The notes under the pieces: model-generated
Databases searched by the model: none
The model's input: only the letters and a program-made list of their open reading frames with translations
What the model was told of the DNA's origin: nothing
Shown: positions 44,440-55,027 of the stretch, in pieces
How the letters are laid out: each line of letters starts with the position of its first letter
Position numbering within the stretch: position 1 is the stretch's first letter
Assembly: GCA_028564925.1 (NCBI GenBank)
Contig: CM053030.1
Location: forward strand, 408,833,738-408,897,737
Source of the DNA: Lithobates sylvaticus
Taxonomy: Eukaryota > Chordata > Amphibia > Anura > Ranidae
Length of the DNA stretch: 64,000 bases
Direction: 5' to 3'
Program-made: the position numbers and the translations under genes

Positions 44440-45285
44440 GTCAATGAAACTTGGCCGATCCCAACCCTTACCACGTGATCAGCTGTCAGCCAATGACAGC
44501 TGATCATGTAATGTAAACAGAGCCGGTACTCTGTTTTTTTTTTCCCTCATGCTGAAAGGAGAAAGAAAAAAGCCGATCACCATCTGGAGTAAACTGGACA
44601 TTGGTCCCGCTCTCTCCAGACCCACTGCTGCTAAGCAGTGCCCATCAGAGCTGCCAATCAGTGCCTCATCATCAGTGCTGCCTATCAGTACCTATTAGTA
44701 CCCTTCAGTGCCGTCTATCAGTGCTGCCTGTCAGTTCATCCTCATCAGCGCACATCAATGAAGGAGAAAAATTACCTGTTTGCTAAATTTTATAAGAAAC
44801 TTTGAAAAATTGTCAGTCTTGTTTTGTTTGTTTAGCAAAAAATAAAAACATCAGTAGTGATTAAATACCACCAAAAATTTGTGTGAAAAAAATTATAAAA
44901 ATGTCATATGGGTACTGTACCCATATGAAATTTTTATAGTTTTTTTTTCACAAAAATTTTTGGTAGCATGACCGCACAATTGTCATTCAAAGAGTGACAG
45001 CAATGATATTTTTTGTGGCTTTTTTTACATTTTGAAAAAAAAAAATATTTTTTACTTTCTGCTATGAAAACCTATCCAATAAAAAAATGTAAAAAAAAAT
45101 CTTTATACTTATTGATATTTATACTAGTATCGATCAGCGACTTATAGCATTACTGCGATATTGCAGTGGACATTCTGACATTTGTATACTGTGGGAACCA
45201 GTGACCCTAATATAGTAATCCGTGCTAAAAATACGCACTGTTACTGTACTGATAACACTGGCTGGGAAGGTGTTAAACATCTAGG
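44440..45285. mobile_element. TTAA-family element remnant (piggyBac-like), ends lost
   Basis: It carries the family modules: CACGTGATCAGCTGTCAGCC, a CAGTGCC-type repeat array (44630-44760), the ATACCACCAAAAATTTGTGTG module (palindromised at 44866-44965), ATCAGCGACTTATAGCA and ACACTGGCTGGGAAGGTGTTAAAC. Same family as 26593 and 42436. Confidence 0.5.
44866..44965. repeat. 100-bp palindrome (about 50-bp arms)
   Basis: The sequence from TACCACCAAAAATTTGTGTG to CATATGGGTAC is repeated inverted from GTACCCATATG to AAAAATTTTTGGTA, roughly 85-90% alike, centred near 44915. In other family members this module is not doubled. Confidence 0.8.
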
Positions 45286-45600
45286 GCAGGCGTCCCAATA
45301 CTTTTGACAAGCGTGTGTGTACACTGTATTTATTTTGTTTACAAATGTTTTATTAAGGTAAATACAAGTCGTACAGGCACAAAGAGGTAATCATTGCTAT
45401 CAAGGAATAAGATAAAACGGTACACAAATGGATCTCACGTTGCCTTTTAACAGGTTAAACCGTAAATAGTGTAAAAAGAACACAAAGAAAACCTGAAAAG
45501 AAAAGGTATGTAAAAAGAAATGTAATGATGAGAGTAATAAAAAGAGTAATGATGTACGTAGACCAGATTGCATCTGCTAGGTGTGACAAGTAAATAGAAG

Positions 45601-45896
45601 CGTAGGAGCACCTGTGATGACCATGTTCCATACGTAGGAGCACCTGTGCCCATGTTCCATATGTAGGAGCACCTGTGCCCATGTTCCATACGTAGGAGCA
45701 CCTGTGCCCATGTTCCATACGTAGGAGCACCTGTGACCATATTCCATATGTAGGAGCACCTGTGACCATGTTCCATACGTAAGAGCACCTGTGGCCATGT
45801 TCCATACGTAGGAGCACCTGTGCCCATGTTCCATACGTAGGAGCACCTGTGACCATGTTCCATATGTAGGAGCACCTGTGACCATGTTGTGTACAC
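45601..45896. repeat. 29-bp minisatellite, block 1 (about 10 copies)
   Basis: Unit CATGTTCCATACGTAGG plus AGCACCTGTGAC (29 bp), with variants ATGTAGG, GTGCC, and longer GTGATGACC. The minus-strand frames here (102-149 codons) are products of the repeat and not genes. Confidence 0.95.
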
Positions 45897-46062
45897 TGTA
45901 TTTATATATTTATTTGTAACTCGTTGCTATTGTTTTAATTATCATACTATTTTATTGTACATATTGCAGATGCACATCTATTTAGTTTCTATCAGACTAC
46001 ATTTTGTATATTTTATACATTGCTTTTTAACTCATTGCTGCAATAAAAAATAAATATACATA
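45897..46062. repeat. spacer copy 1, duplicated at 46943-47119
   Basis: GTGTACACTGTATTTATA... to ATTGCTGCAATAAAAAATAAATATACATAT occurs again after block 2 with few changes. So block plus spacer is one duplicated unit. Confidence 0.92.
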
Positions 46063-46942
46063 TACATACGTAGGAGCACCTGTGACCATGTTCCATACAT
46101 AGATGCACCTGTGACCATGTTCCATACATAGGAGCACCTGTGACCATGTTCCATACGTAGGGGCACCTGTGATGACCATGTTCCATACGTAGGAGCACCA
46201 GTGACCATGTTCCATACATAGGAGCACCTGTGACCATATTCCATACGTAGGAGCACCTGTGATGACCATGTTCCATACGTAGGAGCACCTGTGACCATGT
46301 TTCATACGTAGGAGCACCTGTGATGACCATGTTCCATACGTAGGAGCACCTGTGCCCATGTTGCATACGTAGGAGCACCTGTGACCATATTCCATATGTA
46401 GGAGCACCTGTGACCATGTTCCATACGTAAGAGCACCTGTGGCCATGTTCCATACGTAGGAGCACCTGTGCCCATGTTCCATACGTAGGAGCACCTGTGA
46501 CCACATTCCATATGTAGGAGCACCTGTGACCATGTTCTATATGTAGGAGCACCTGTAACCATGTTCCATATGTAGGAGCACCTGTGACCATGTTCCATAC
46601 GTAGGAGCACCTGTGACCATGTTCCATACGTAGGAGCACCTGTGACCATGTTCCATACGTAGGAGCACCCGTGACCATGTTCCATACATAGGAGCACCTG
46701 TGACCATGTTCCATACGTAGGAGCACCTGTGACCATGTTCCATACGTAGGAGCACCTGTGACCATGTTCCATACGTAGGAGCACCTGTGACCATGTTCCA
46801 TATGTAGGAGCACCTGTGACCATGTTCCATACGTAGGAGCACCTGTGACCATGTTCCATATGTAGGAGCACCTGTGACCATGTTCCATACGTAGGAGCAC
46901 CTGTGACCATGTTCCATATGTAGGAGCACCTGTGACCATGTT
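46063..46942. repeat. 29-bp minisatellite, block 2 (about 30 copies)
   Basis: Same unit as block 1, about 880 bp. On the minus strand the unit has no stop in any frame and 29 is not a multiple of 3, so all three frames stay open and give MVTGAPTYGTWSQVLLRM-type repeats up to 308 codons. No signal peptide, promoter or splice context supports a protein. Confidence 0.95.
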
Positions 46943-47119
46943 GTGTACACTGTATGTATATATTTATTTGTAACTCATTGCTATTGTTTTATTTATCATA
47001 CTATTTTATTGTACTTATTGCAGATGCACATCTATTTAGTTTCTATCAGACTACATTTTGTATATTTTATATATTGCTTTTTAACTCATTGCTGCAATAA
47101 AAAATAAATATACATATAG
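46943..47119. repeat. spacer copy 2
   Basis: Second copy of 45897-46062, about 95% alike. Confidence 0.9.
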
Positions 47120-47177
47120 TATTTGTCCGAACAGACTTTTGGTTCTGTCTTATATTATGTAGCTTCTCATTATTTCT

Positions 47178-47575
47178 CTATTCTATGGTACATATAAAAG
47201 CTGCTTAGTTTCTCAATTTGATTTATATCAATTTGAAGTGCGCCATAATGAGAATGTAAATGTTGCATTTATTCATATGTACACAATTGAAGTCCGCATT
47301 GATGACAGAGCTTGGATGTCAGTCCTTTTTCAGGACCTGCATGCGTCCAAACGTGTCCTGAGCACTAATTATAATGAAATTAATTAGCTTGTCATTGCAA
47401 GCAGACTCCCTGCTATAGCTGTAAGAAGTAAATTCGTTTATTGCAAGCAGTGTATTCAAAGAGTGAAGTAACGCACAGCGGCCAAGTTTACGGTAGTCAG
47501 TTAGTAAACCGATAACTGGCCTTTGGTAGCTGTGGGTTACTGCCATTGTTTTTTAAACTGACTTAAAAAAAGCTT
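47178..47575. promoter_or_regulatory. candidate conserved noncoding element, duplicated (second copy 61411-61805)
   Basis: Non-repetitive, balanced sequence with homeodomain-type cores: CACTAATTATAATGAAATTAATTAGCTTG (TAATTA twice) near 47363-47391. It also has TTGCATTTATTCATATG and TCATTGCAAGCAG. It stands between repeats in both duplication copies. Its regulatory role is inferred from composition only. Confidence 0.3.
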
Positions 47576-48040
47576 GGTTATCTATTTGGAAATAAAGTCA
47601 AGAATATAGCACAAAAAGACCGGGTTAAACAAGTACTTTTAGCTCCGCATTTTGTCAACTAAAAGCAGCAGTGTTCCGAAATGGCATTACACTGAGGATT
47701 GCCTCCTCAGCTTCTGGAGGAGATTAACAGGAAATTGTTCTTCCCATGTTAGATGCATGGTACATTTTTTTTCGGAATAAAAAAAACAAAACAAAAAAAG
47801 GCTACCGGTTATGGATTTCAGAGCAAGCGATTTTATCTGACATCACAATAGAGCTGTAAATCCATTAAGGTTGCAGTGAGGGGGGTGCAAAAGGAACTGA
47901 AAGCCCACCTCATCTGACATTACATTAACAGGTACAAAGCCGACAAAGTGAATTTTGAAGTGGTGTAGCACTTTATAAAATGATATTCGAGTTATAGATG
48001 GAGCCTGTTGGTCTGCCTGGTACTTTGTCTTCATAAATGT

Positions 48041-48410
48041 TGTCCTGGAAATTTATAGATAGGCAACTCCTATCCTCATATTGATTAGTGGTTCCAAATT
48101 ATTAATAACTACTGCAGTAGGGAACAGACACAAAAGATACGCTCAGCATCTTTCCAAATAACCGTTCTCCTTTATTATGACGCAATTCAGGGGTTTTATA
48201 CACATGATTACGTAGGTATCACATTAATATTACAATTGTTCATTTATGGTAACAAGGGGCGTATCATAGGCAGGCTTATTCTAATCAGGACTCGAAAGAA
48301 TGTAAACATGTACTGAAAACATTATTAGTACCGTGTGCACAGTGAGGGCAGTGTGCAATACATACAAAATAGAATACAATTATATACAGAACTTACAAAT
48401 TTCCATTACA
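48041..48410 (-). repeat. retroviral LTR, left copy (3' LTR of the minus-strand element)
   Basis: 370 bp, TG...CA bounded. On the minus strand it has AATAAAGGAG about 115 bp before its end, as a polyadenylation signal would be placed, and GTATAAAAC some 30 bp earlier that could be a TATA box. Confidence 0.9.
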
Positions 48411-48424
48411 TCTCCTCTCTTTTG
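48411..48424 (-). other. polypurine tract of the retrovirus fossil
   Basis: The minus strand reads AAAAGAGAGGAGA immediately before the LTR, the standard second-strand primer. It fixes orientation. Confidence 0.75.
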
Positions 48425-49365
48425 ATCAATATTTTGATCACTAACCATACCTGCTATCACCTTTAACCTGGAACCTCCACACACTTAGGTGGAGGTAGTC
48501 CTGGGCAAAGAGGCAAAAACTCCATTGTGGAGAAAATAATAGCTGAGCAGCTTTTTTCATTACAAAATGACTTTTCATTGTGAAAAACAAATGATTGATA
48601 AGACATATTTACAGAGTACTGGCTGTACACTCCTGTGGCCAGAATGGCCTCCTAGCTTAATTGTTGGTATGCTGACTTAGCATATGTAAACACAGACAAT
48701 TCTACATAAAATGGAAGAGGTACAAAAGACAAATATGACTTCAACATGGCTAAACTACTTTTCAAATATATATCCCTTACAATTAAAGTAATTGAATCAA
48801 TAGAGTACACTAGACTGTGATTGCAAGAGGGAAACAAATCAAACACAAAGATTTCTTTAATTTAGTCATTTTTGCAGTGTCTGGTGTGGATCCAGGTGAC
48901 TTTTCCTTCAAGTTTTGCAAAACTGTACATGAAATAGATGCTGTATTGAGTCTCCAAACATTTCCTTATATATAAATGTCTCTTAACAATCCACAAGTCA
49001 CCTGGCTTTAGTTTTAGATCCTTCCAAACTTTTAGGATCTGGAATTGGGGAGAAAACACATAAATGAGTTTGTCAAAAACCTTAAAAGATCAGCAACATT
49101 CTCTGTGAGATCCGAATGGAGGACTTCAGCTGCTGAGACAAAATATAAGCAAGTGAGTAACACACTCCCAAACCAAATCCCATAGGGAGAGAGTCCATCA
49201 TCCCCCTAGGGGCCTGATAAATTATAAGAAAACACTCAGGCAAAAGTTTCTTACTCTACTTTGTCTGCTACATTGTAGACAGTAGGGAGTGTAAAAATAA
49301 AACCTCAAAACTTCTAGTAAGGACTCTCCTATAAAAAAAATGATTTCCTCTGTTACTCTGTGTAC

Positions 49366-49560
49366 TTACAAACTACTTCTGGTAACACTTTTTACTGTGG
49401 CCTTTGCAGTAGAATTGGCCACTGGACATCCAAAAAACATGTCCATGCAGACAAAATGCATACTCATAAGATCCTGACTTGGGCATCTGGATATATCTTT
49501 TTGTAATCTCTGGAAGGGATGTTCAGCTTTTGGTAACACCTTTGGTAACAGGTAAAACAA
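49366..49560 (-). pseudogene. integrase remnant of the retrovirus fossil
   Basis: The minus-strand frame contains HPFQRLQKDI and FVCMDMFFGCPVANSTAKAT, matching the integrase core pattern 'PFERLQ.DF...VLVCVDMFSGW.EA.P..KAT' of retroviral pol. It is a remnant flanked by unreadable pol and env-region sequence. Confidence 0.75.
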
Positions 49561-52401
49561 GAAGTGGTATGTTGTAAAAACAACTGGTGAACCCTGGCTC
49601 TATCCCACGCTCATTTACTAAGGCAGCCATAACTGCTTGTGACTGATGACACGGTCCATGTGTCAAGCTGGAGGGAAAAGAGTGACTGGCAGACATAAAT
49701 GATCACCTTTTCCAATGTCCTGTTTCATAAGAAGTTGCCCACTGTGGACCACTTGTTCTTCTCGTTCTGGGGTCCTTAAAGTTGAATTATTAATCCCAGC
49801 TATACTGGGCCAGAACTAGGGTGGAATCTGTGAGTTGCACAGACCCAGCAAGTGTCCAGGGGCTGTAAATGCAGCATCCTTAGTCGGTCTGCTTCCATGT
49901 GTGAGTTTTAATGTTAGTATGGCTACCTCAGCAAGAACGGGAAGGCTGAAAAGAGCCGATCAAATTAACTTAGCATGCTTGATTGGTTTACCTGCCGAAG
50001 TAAAAACAAACTTCTGGCCCTTCAAATGGAACCAAAAGCTCTCTAATTCTCTACTATCTATAAAAATATATACTCTTTTTATAGCTCACAGGCTTTGCTA
50101 AAACATGGAGCTCTGCTTCTTGAGCTGGGGAAAAAGGATCCAATGTCTCTATATACACAGTATAAAACGGGGAATAACTCTACAAAAAAAATTAATATCT
50201 GGGTCTTCAGGGAGTGTGTCCTGCAGCTGATTCCTACGTCAATTTAACACATGTGGTCTCCCCCGTCTACAGCCTCCTCCAATAGGGGCAATAAGGTGGC
50301 TGGATTAAAATGTACACATTTTTCATTGTTAGCTTTGTACATAAACAAACAAAACAAACTCCTATTTTAAACCTTTCATTAGACAAACATTTAGTTAGCT
50401 GTATATTTGCTGCGCAAAATGTCGGACCATTAAAAATGTAATATTTGACCAAAATAATGTCTAACTTTGTCTAATAGCACCTTTGCATAAAGGTACAGCT
50501 CTGATATATCGGGGTGAACCCTTCATTACTGGGTCCAGCTTGCATAACTATATTACAATGGCTTGTTTTCTATCATGCTGTTTGTGTAAGAACTCCAGTT
50601 TCATGTTTCAAAAAGACAACTTTTTCCTGGCAATATTATAATAAATGATAACAATACCCTGCGGTCATGCAGAGATGTCCATAAATTCAAAATATTCTTC
50701 TGCTTATACCCACTGCACTTACAAGGAAAAGGGGCACATCATTTCACAATCCACACATTCTGCTTTGGATTCAAAAATAAAAATAAATAAAAACAAACAA
50801 AGCGCTCAGCCACATCAAAAACTATAAACCAACTGGCTGCAGGTGGGATCTATCCTAACAGAGTGTGTGGACTTGATGTGATGGGTCTGTCATATTTACA
50901 TTTTATTTATTATTACTCTCACATCATGGACCGCACATCAATTTATTATCAGACTTTAAGATTTAATTTTTATAGAAAAACTTCTTATGTATCCCATCCA
51001 TCTTGGCTTTTTTAAACATTATGGCAGCTGTATTCCAATTAACAACCTCATCTTAAACTTTTTTCTTTCCGCTCAATAAATGTAAAATTACAAAATTCTT
51101 ATCTTAAACTAAACTAATACCATTTTTATAAATTCCCCATTAAATGCACTGTTTCCACTATCAAAGGATATTCAATTTGTGTAATACACGGTTAAATGTA
51201 ACCTTCATTTTACCATGTTTGGAAAACAGATTCAAAATAATTGTGATCACATTGTTTATCATTAGATTCGTTAACCCGGCACATAAAGTTATAAATGTTT
51301 TGTCTAAAAACTGAAATTGGCATGGTGTCCTTCCAGCTTATCACCAACCTCTCATCCCAGCTACATTCTTTCAGGAGAGCACAAAGGAGGGGGTCACATC
51401 TGCGTACATGACACACACAAGCGATAGAACTAAAGGTTCCAGCATTCACACACATACACAAATATCTCTCTAAAATCGCCTACATTTTTCCCATTTGTAC
51501 ACAACACATGCATATCATTCTCTCACATTCTTTTAACTCTTTTAAATACTTCCTTGATAAATTTCTGCTTTCCTTATTTTGTTCTGATATCCTTTGCATC
51601 CAATGTATTGTAATACCATACTTCACATACTGTACCTTCTATGATCAGACGGGCAGCCATAGTGCTCATCCCATCTTTCCTCTCTGACAACATATAAAAT
51701 ATTTTGTTTTAACTCTAATTTCTCTATTTCTTGACTTTACTAGTTGTAGTGCCTAACCCCAAATTAATCCCACAACTTAACATGAAAATGTCCCTTTCTG
51801 TCTAGTGTTAATTGTCACCCTTGATCCATCCTGCTCACATAGCTGTTTCTCTAGCTGTGTACTCTGCATGATTCTTAGTCCCTGTGGACTTCGGTGGTAA
51901 CCCAGTTACCCATTGTGGATCTATGTCCACTTTAACCATTAATCTAGGGGCTCAGTATAGGCGGAACCGCACCTTCGGTTCATATATAGCGCTCCTCTTG
52001 CGCTGGGCATTTTTGAGGGTCTCTTACCCTTCATTCTCTTACTTAATTTAATGCCCATAATGACTGGCCAGTCTTCTCTACGTGTGCCTATACCCTCTTG
52101 CCTCTAAACTACTTTTTCTAGCAGATGTACTACATATACCTGTGAACAGCACTATTCTTCCCTTTCTTATCTATAACACTCTGATGGACAGTAGACAGTG
52201 ACAACATATAACCACCAATCAATACAGTTCGATTAAGGGGAGTAAGATAGGTACCCTTTGTCCCGAAAATGCCTTACCGATCAAGGAAGTCTGATAACTC
52301 AAATGTAAGCAAAAGGCTTACCTCAGCCGGCTAATTATCAGAAATTCCCGGATCGTCTCAAGCTCCTCGTTTCGGATACTCAGGGTCACCTTTTAACCCC
52401 T

Positions 52402-52419
52402 CCTGGCTGGCTCGCCACC
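52402..52419 (-). other. primer-binding-site-like sequence
   Basis: Next to the inner end of the right-hand (5') LTR the minus strand reads TGGCGAGCCAGCCAGGAG. The TGG start fits a tRNA 3' CCA; the tRNA is not identified. Confidence 0.5.
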
Positions 52420-52789
52420 TGTCCTGGAAATTTATAGATAGGCAACTCCTATCCTCATATTGATTAGTGGTTCCAAATTATTAATAACTACTGCAGTAGG
52501 GAACAGACACAAAAGATACGCTCAGCATCTTTCCAAATAACCGTTCTCCTTTATTATGACGCAATTCAGGGGTTTTATACACATGATTACGTAGGTATCA
52601 CATTAATATTACAATTGTTCATTTATGGTAACAAGGGGCGTATCATAGGCAGGCTTATTCTAATCAGGACTCGAAAGAATGTAAACATGTACTGAAAACA
52701 TTATTAGTACCGTGTGCACAGTGAGGGCAGTGAGCAATACATACAAAATAGAATACAATTATATACAGAACTTACAAATTTCCATTACA
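52420..52789 (-). repeat. retroviral LTR, right copy (5' LTR of the minus-strand element)
   Basis: 370 bp, nearly identical to 48041-48410. Followed by ATGT, the target duplication. Confidence 0.9.
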
Positions 52790-53086
52790 ATGTCTTTCAT
52801 ACTCTCAGAGAAAGATCTCCCTTGCTACAATTTCCCGCTGTGTTCCTGCCCACCGTTTGCACGTTCCAACATTGTATTCTGCATTCTGTTTCCATTGTAT
52901 TCTGCACAGCGTAGAATGAATACAATCCAACAGGGAGGGTGGGAAATCCTCATAATGGCAATGACAGCAAAAAGATCTCTCACCCTGAAAGGTGGTTTAA
53001 CTCTCCAGTATCAACTGAAATATCAGTTTTAAAGTAGAGTACACCCACTTTAAGTAAACGGTACTAACAGGTGTCTTTTATACTAA

Positions 53087-53459
53087 GGCCCCTTTCACAC
53101 TGCGTTTTTTAGGCGGTACAGAGCTAAAAATAGTGCCTGAAAAAATCCGGCCCCATTCACTCCAGTGTGAAAGCCAGCGGGCTTTCACACTGGAGCGGTG
53201 CACTAGCAGGACGGTCAAAAAAGTCCTGCTAGCAGCATCTTTGGAGCAGTATAGGAGCGGTGTATTCACCGCTCCTACCCATTGATTTCAATGGGACACC
53301 GCGGTAATACCGCGGCAATACTGCCGCTTTGCAGGGGATTTTAACCCTTTTTCGGCCGCTAGCGGGGGTTAAAACCGCACTGCTAGCGGCCGAATACCGT
53401 GGCTAAATATATCGCTGCTTTACCGTCGCTGCCGCTCCCGCCTCAGTGTGAAAGGGGCC
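53087..53459. mobile_element. PIF/Harbinger MITE, 373 bp, TAA duplication (copy A)
   Basis: GGCCCCTTTCACACTG and CAGTGTGAAAGGGGCC ends. TAA flanks (53084-53086, 53460-53462). Inside, CCAGTGTGAAAGCC/GGCTTTCACACTGG forms a hairpin (53162-53193) and GGCCGCTAGCGGGGGTT faces AACCGCACTGCTAGCGGCC. Confidence 0.93.
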
Positions 53460-53722
53460 TAAAAGTATCACATAAATGGATAGCAACGGGTTCGTTGCAA
53501 TACAACACACTGCATTGCCTCACCAAGTTACTATGTCAGTGTTTGCTGGCACTGGAAATAAATGTAGCAGATATTCATGGAAGACAACCTATTCTTTGTA
53601 CATTGTATCCGGAGTCAAACAATGGAAACAGAGGGGGCACTAGATACAGTAAAACCTTGGTTTGAGAGTAAATTGGTTTGAGAGCATTTTGCAAGACGAG
53701 CAAAATTGTTTATTAGATTTTG

Positions 53723-54585
53723 TAGGGCTGTTACTGATTAAAATTTTCGTGTTCGATTAATCGTTTTTTTTTTTATCGATTAATCGACTAATTTCGATTA
53801 ATTATAACGCACATACAGATCCAACTACTTTTAGCTGATCTCCTTGCATTGCAACTCTGCATTAGTCAGTGGTAAATGTGGTATACACTATATAAAATCA
53901 CCCGACACTAGTTAGTTTCCACAATCCATGACTTGACTTCACAGTTCACACAAATGCGTTTTACATTCAAACTGTAGCACTGACGTAAGTCATTTTTTTC
54001 ACAGTAGCGTGACAATCCCTCCACCTCCGGTCTAACTAATCACTCTCACCTTATGGCATGGCCCCCTGTGCAAACAGGTGGTCATGCAAGCGGGTATCAA
54101 AAGGGTTAACATGGACCATAAACTTCTCTCACGTCTCCTTAGATCTCAGCGAGGACGCCAGGTCATGGGTAGAAAGAAAAGGTCTAAGTACTCACCGCTT
54201 AAGTATAAGATTTAATTTTTGTGTTCAAACACAAACTACTCACATAAAGATGATAAAAACACAGCATGTAAAGCCGACAATCGTGTTAGTCCCGTAGGGC
54301 AGCAGCGGGTGACGTCATGCGTAGCTCCTCCCCCAAACGCATTACGTTCAATCAGAACTTCAACGTCACCGGACTCCTCCCCCTTCCCTTCGTTAGCAGA
54401 CGGAGGCACTTGGGGAAGGGGGAGGAGTCCGGTGATGTCGATGTTCATGACGTCACCGGATTTCCGACGGAACTCCCTGAAGGCCCGGAAGCAGGCGGAG
54501 AGGCGAGTACCAATCAAAAGAATTTTAATCGATCAAAAAAATGAAAGATTAATCGAGGAATTAATCTTTAATTTCCACAGCCCTA
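53723..54585. mobile_element. non-autonomous hAT transposon, 863 bp, nested
   Basis: TAGGGCTGTTACTGATTAAA and inverted TTTAATTTCCACAGCCCTA ends. Flanking 8-mers AGATTTTG (53715-53722) and AAATTTTG (54586-54593) differ at one base. ATTAATCGATTAATCG-rich subterminal repeats. A hairpin at about 54366-54438 pairs GTCACCGGACTCCTCCCCCT with its complement. Confidence 0.8.
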
Positions 54586-54646
54586 AAATTTTGACTTGAT
54601 ATACAAGCGATGTCTTGATATACAAGTAGCGTCATGTCACAAGTGG

Positions 54647-54760
54647 GTATAAAAGAGAAGAGAGGCGCCTCTAAGTGTAGCAATATGGTTACATTTAATG
54701 AAGGTACAACATTTAGCAACATATTGCTACACTTAGAGGCGCCTCTCTTCTCTTTTATAC
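54647..54760. repeat. perfect 41-bp inverted repeat with 32-nt loop
   Basis: 54647-54687 is exactly complementary to 54720-54760. The arm contains AGAGGCGCCTCT (itself palindromic) and GTATAAAAGAG. The right arm continues into 54761-54900, which looks like the body of an insert in the mariner-type MITE. Confidence 0.93.
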
Positions 54761-55027
54761 TTTGTAGCTCCTGATGGATTTTGCTTCTATTCCCCTTGTG
54801 GAGGCTTCTATTTTTGGATGGACATTCTATGGTTACACAGCCTATAACATTGCTATAATCTTTTTTTATATGGACTATACACTGAAGGACCTATGAATAA
54901 ATAGTTGTGGAACAAATCATTTGAGTTTCCATTATTTCTTATGGGGAAATTCACTTTGATATACAAGTGCTCTGGATTATAAGCATGTTTCCGAAACGAA
55001 TTATGCTCGCAATCCAAGGTTTTACTG

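Larger units (their letters stand above)
48041..52789 (-). mobile_element. endogenous retrovirus fossil (minus strand), broken
   Basis: Two 370-bp LTRs (48041-48410, 52420-52789) bracket 4.0 kb. TG...CA ends and a 4-bp duplication ATGT (48037-48040, 52790-52793) define the insertion, and copy B shows the empty site. Orientation is minus: a purine tract beside the left LTR, a primer-site-like TGGCGAGCC beside the right LTR, and an integrase remnant on the minus strand. The integrase type is that of class I / gamma-epsilon-like retroviruses. The inside is half the usual length and carries many breaks (tens). LTRs are nearly identical (about one difference in 370), so the insertion is young. Confidence 0.85.
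43007..54505 (+). repeat. segmental duplication, copy A (in three matching blocks)
   Basis: Blocks 43007-43220, about 47178-48040 and 52790-54505 match 61193-61406, about 61411-62297 and 62294-64000 in the same order and orientation. Copy A has two extra segments: 43221 to about 47167 (minisatellite and TTAA remnant) and 48041-52789 (retrovirus fossil). Over 47180-47575 I count about 10 substitutions in 395 bp. Confidence 0.92.
53647..55027. mobile_element. TA-flanked mariner-type MITE (CAGTAAAACCTTGG ends) with nested insertions
   Basis: CAGTAAAACCTTGGTTTGAGAG at the left is inverted as CTCGCAATCCAAGGTTTTACTG at the right. TA flanks (53645-53646, 55028-55029). Words such as GATATACAAG are repeated inside. 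It is split by a hAT element (53723-54585) and holds the hairpin 54647-54760. The first part of its copy-B counterpart begins at 63159. Confidence 0.8.

Noticed and set aside
46013-46939. 308-codon minus-strand frame, the longest in the window
   Set aside because: It is the 29-bp minisatellite read through; equivalent frames exist in the other two phases, and there is no start context, splice site or domain.
45601-46942. CRISPR-like regular array
   Set aside because: Units are contiguous 29-bp copies without unique spacers, in a vertebrate genome; it is a minisatellite.
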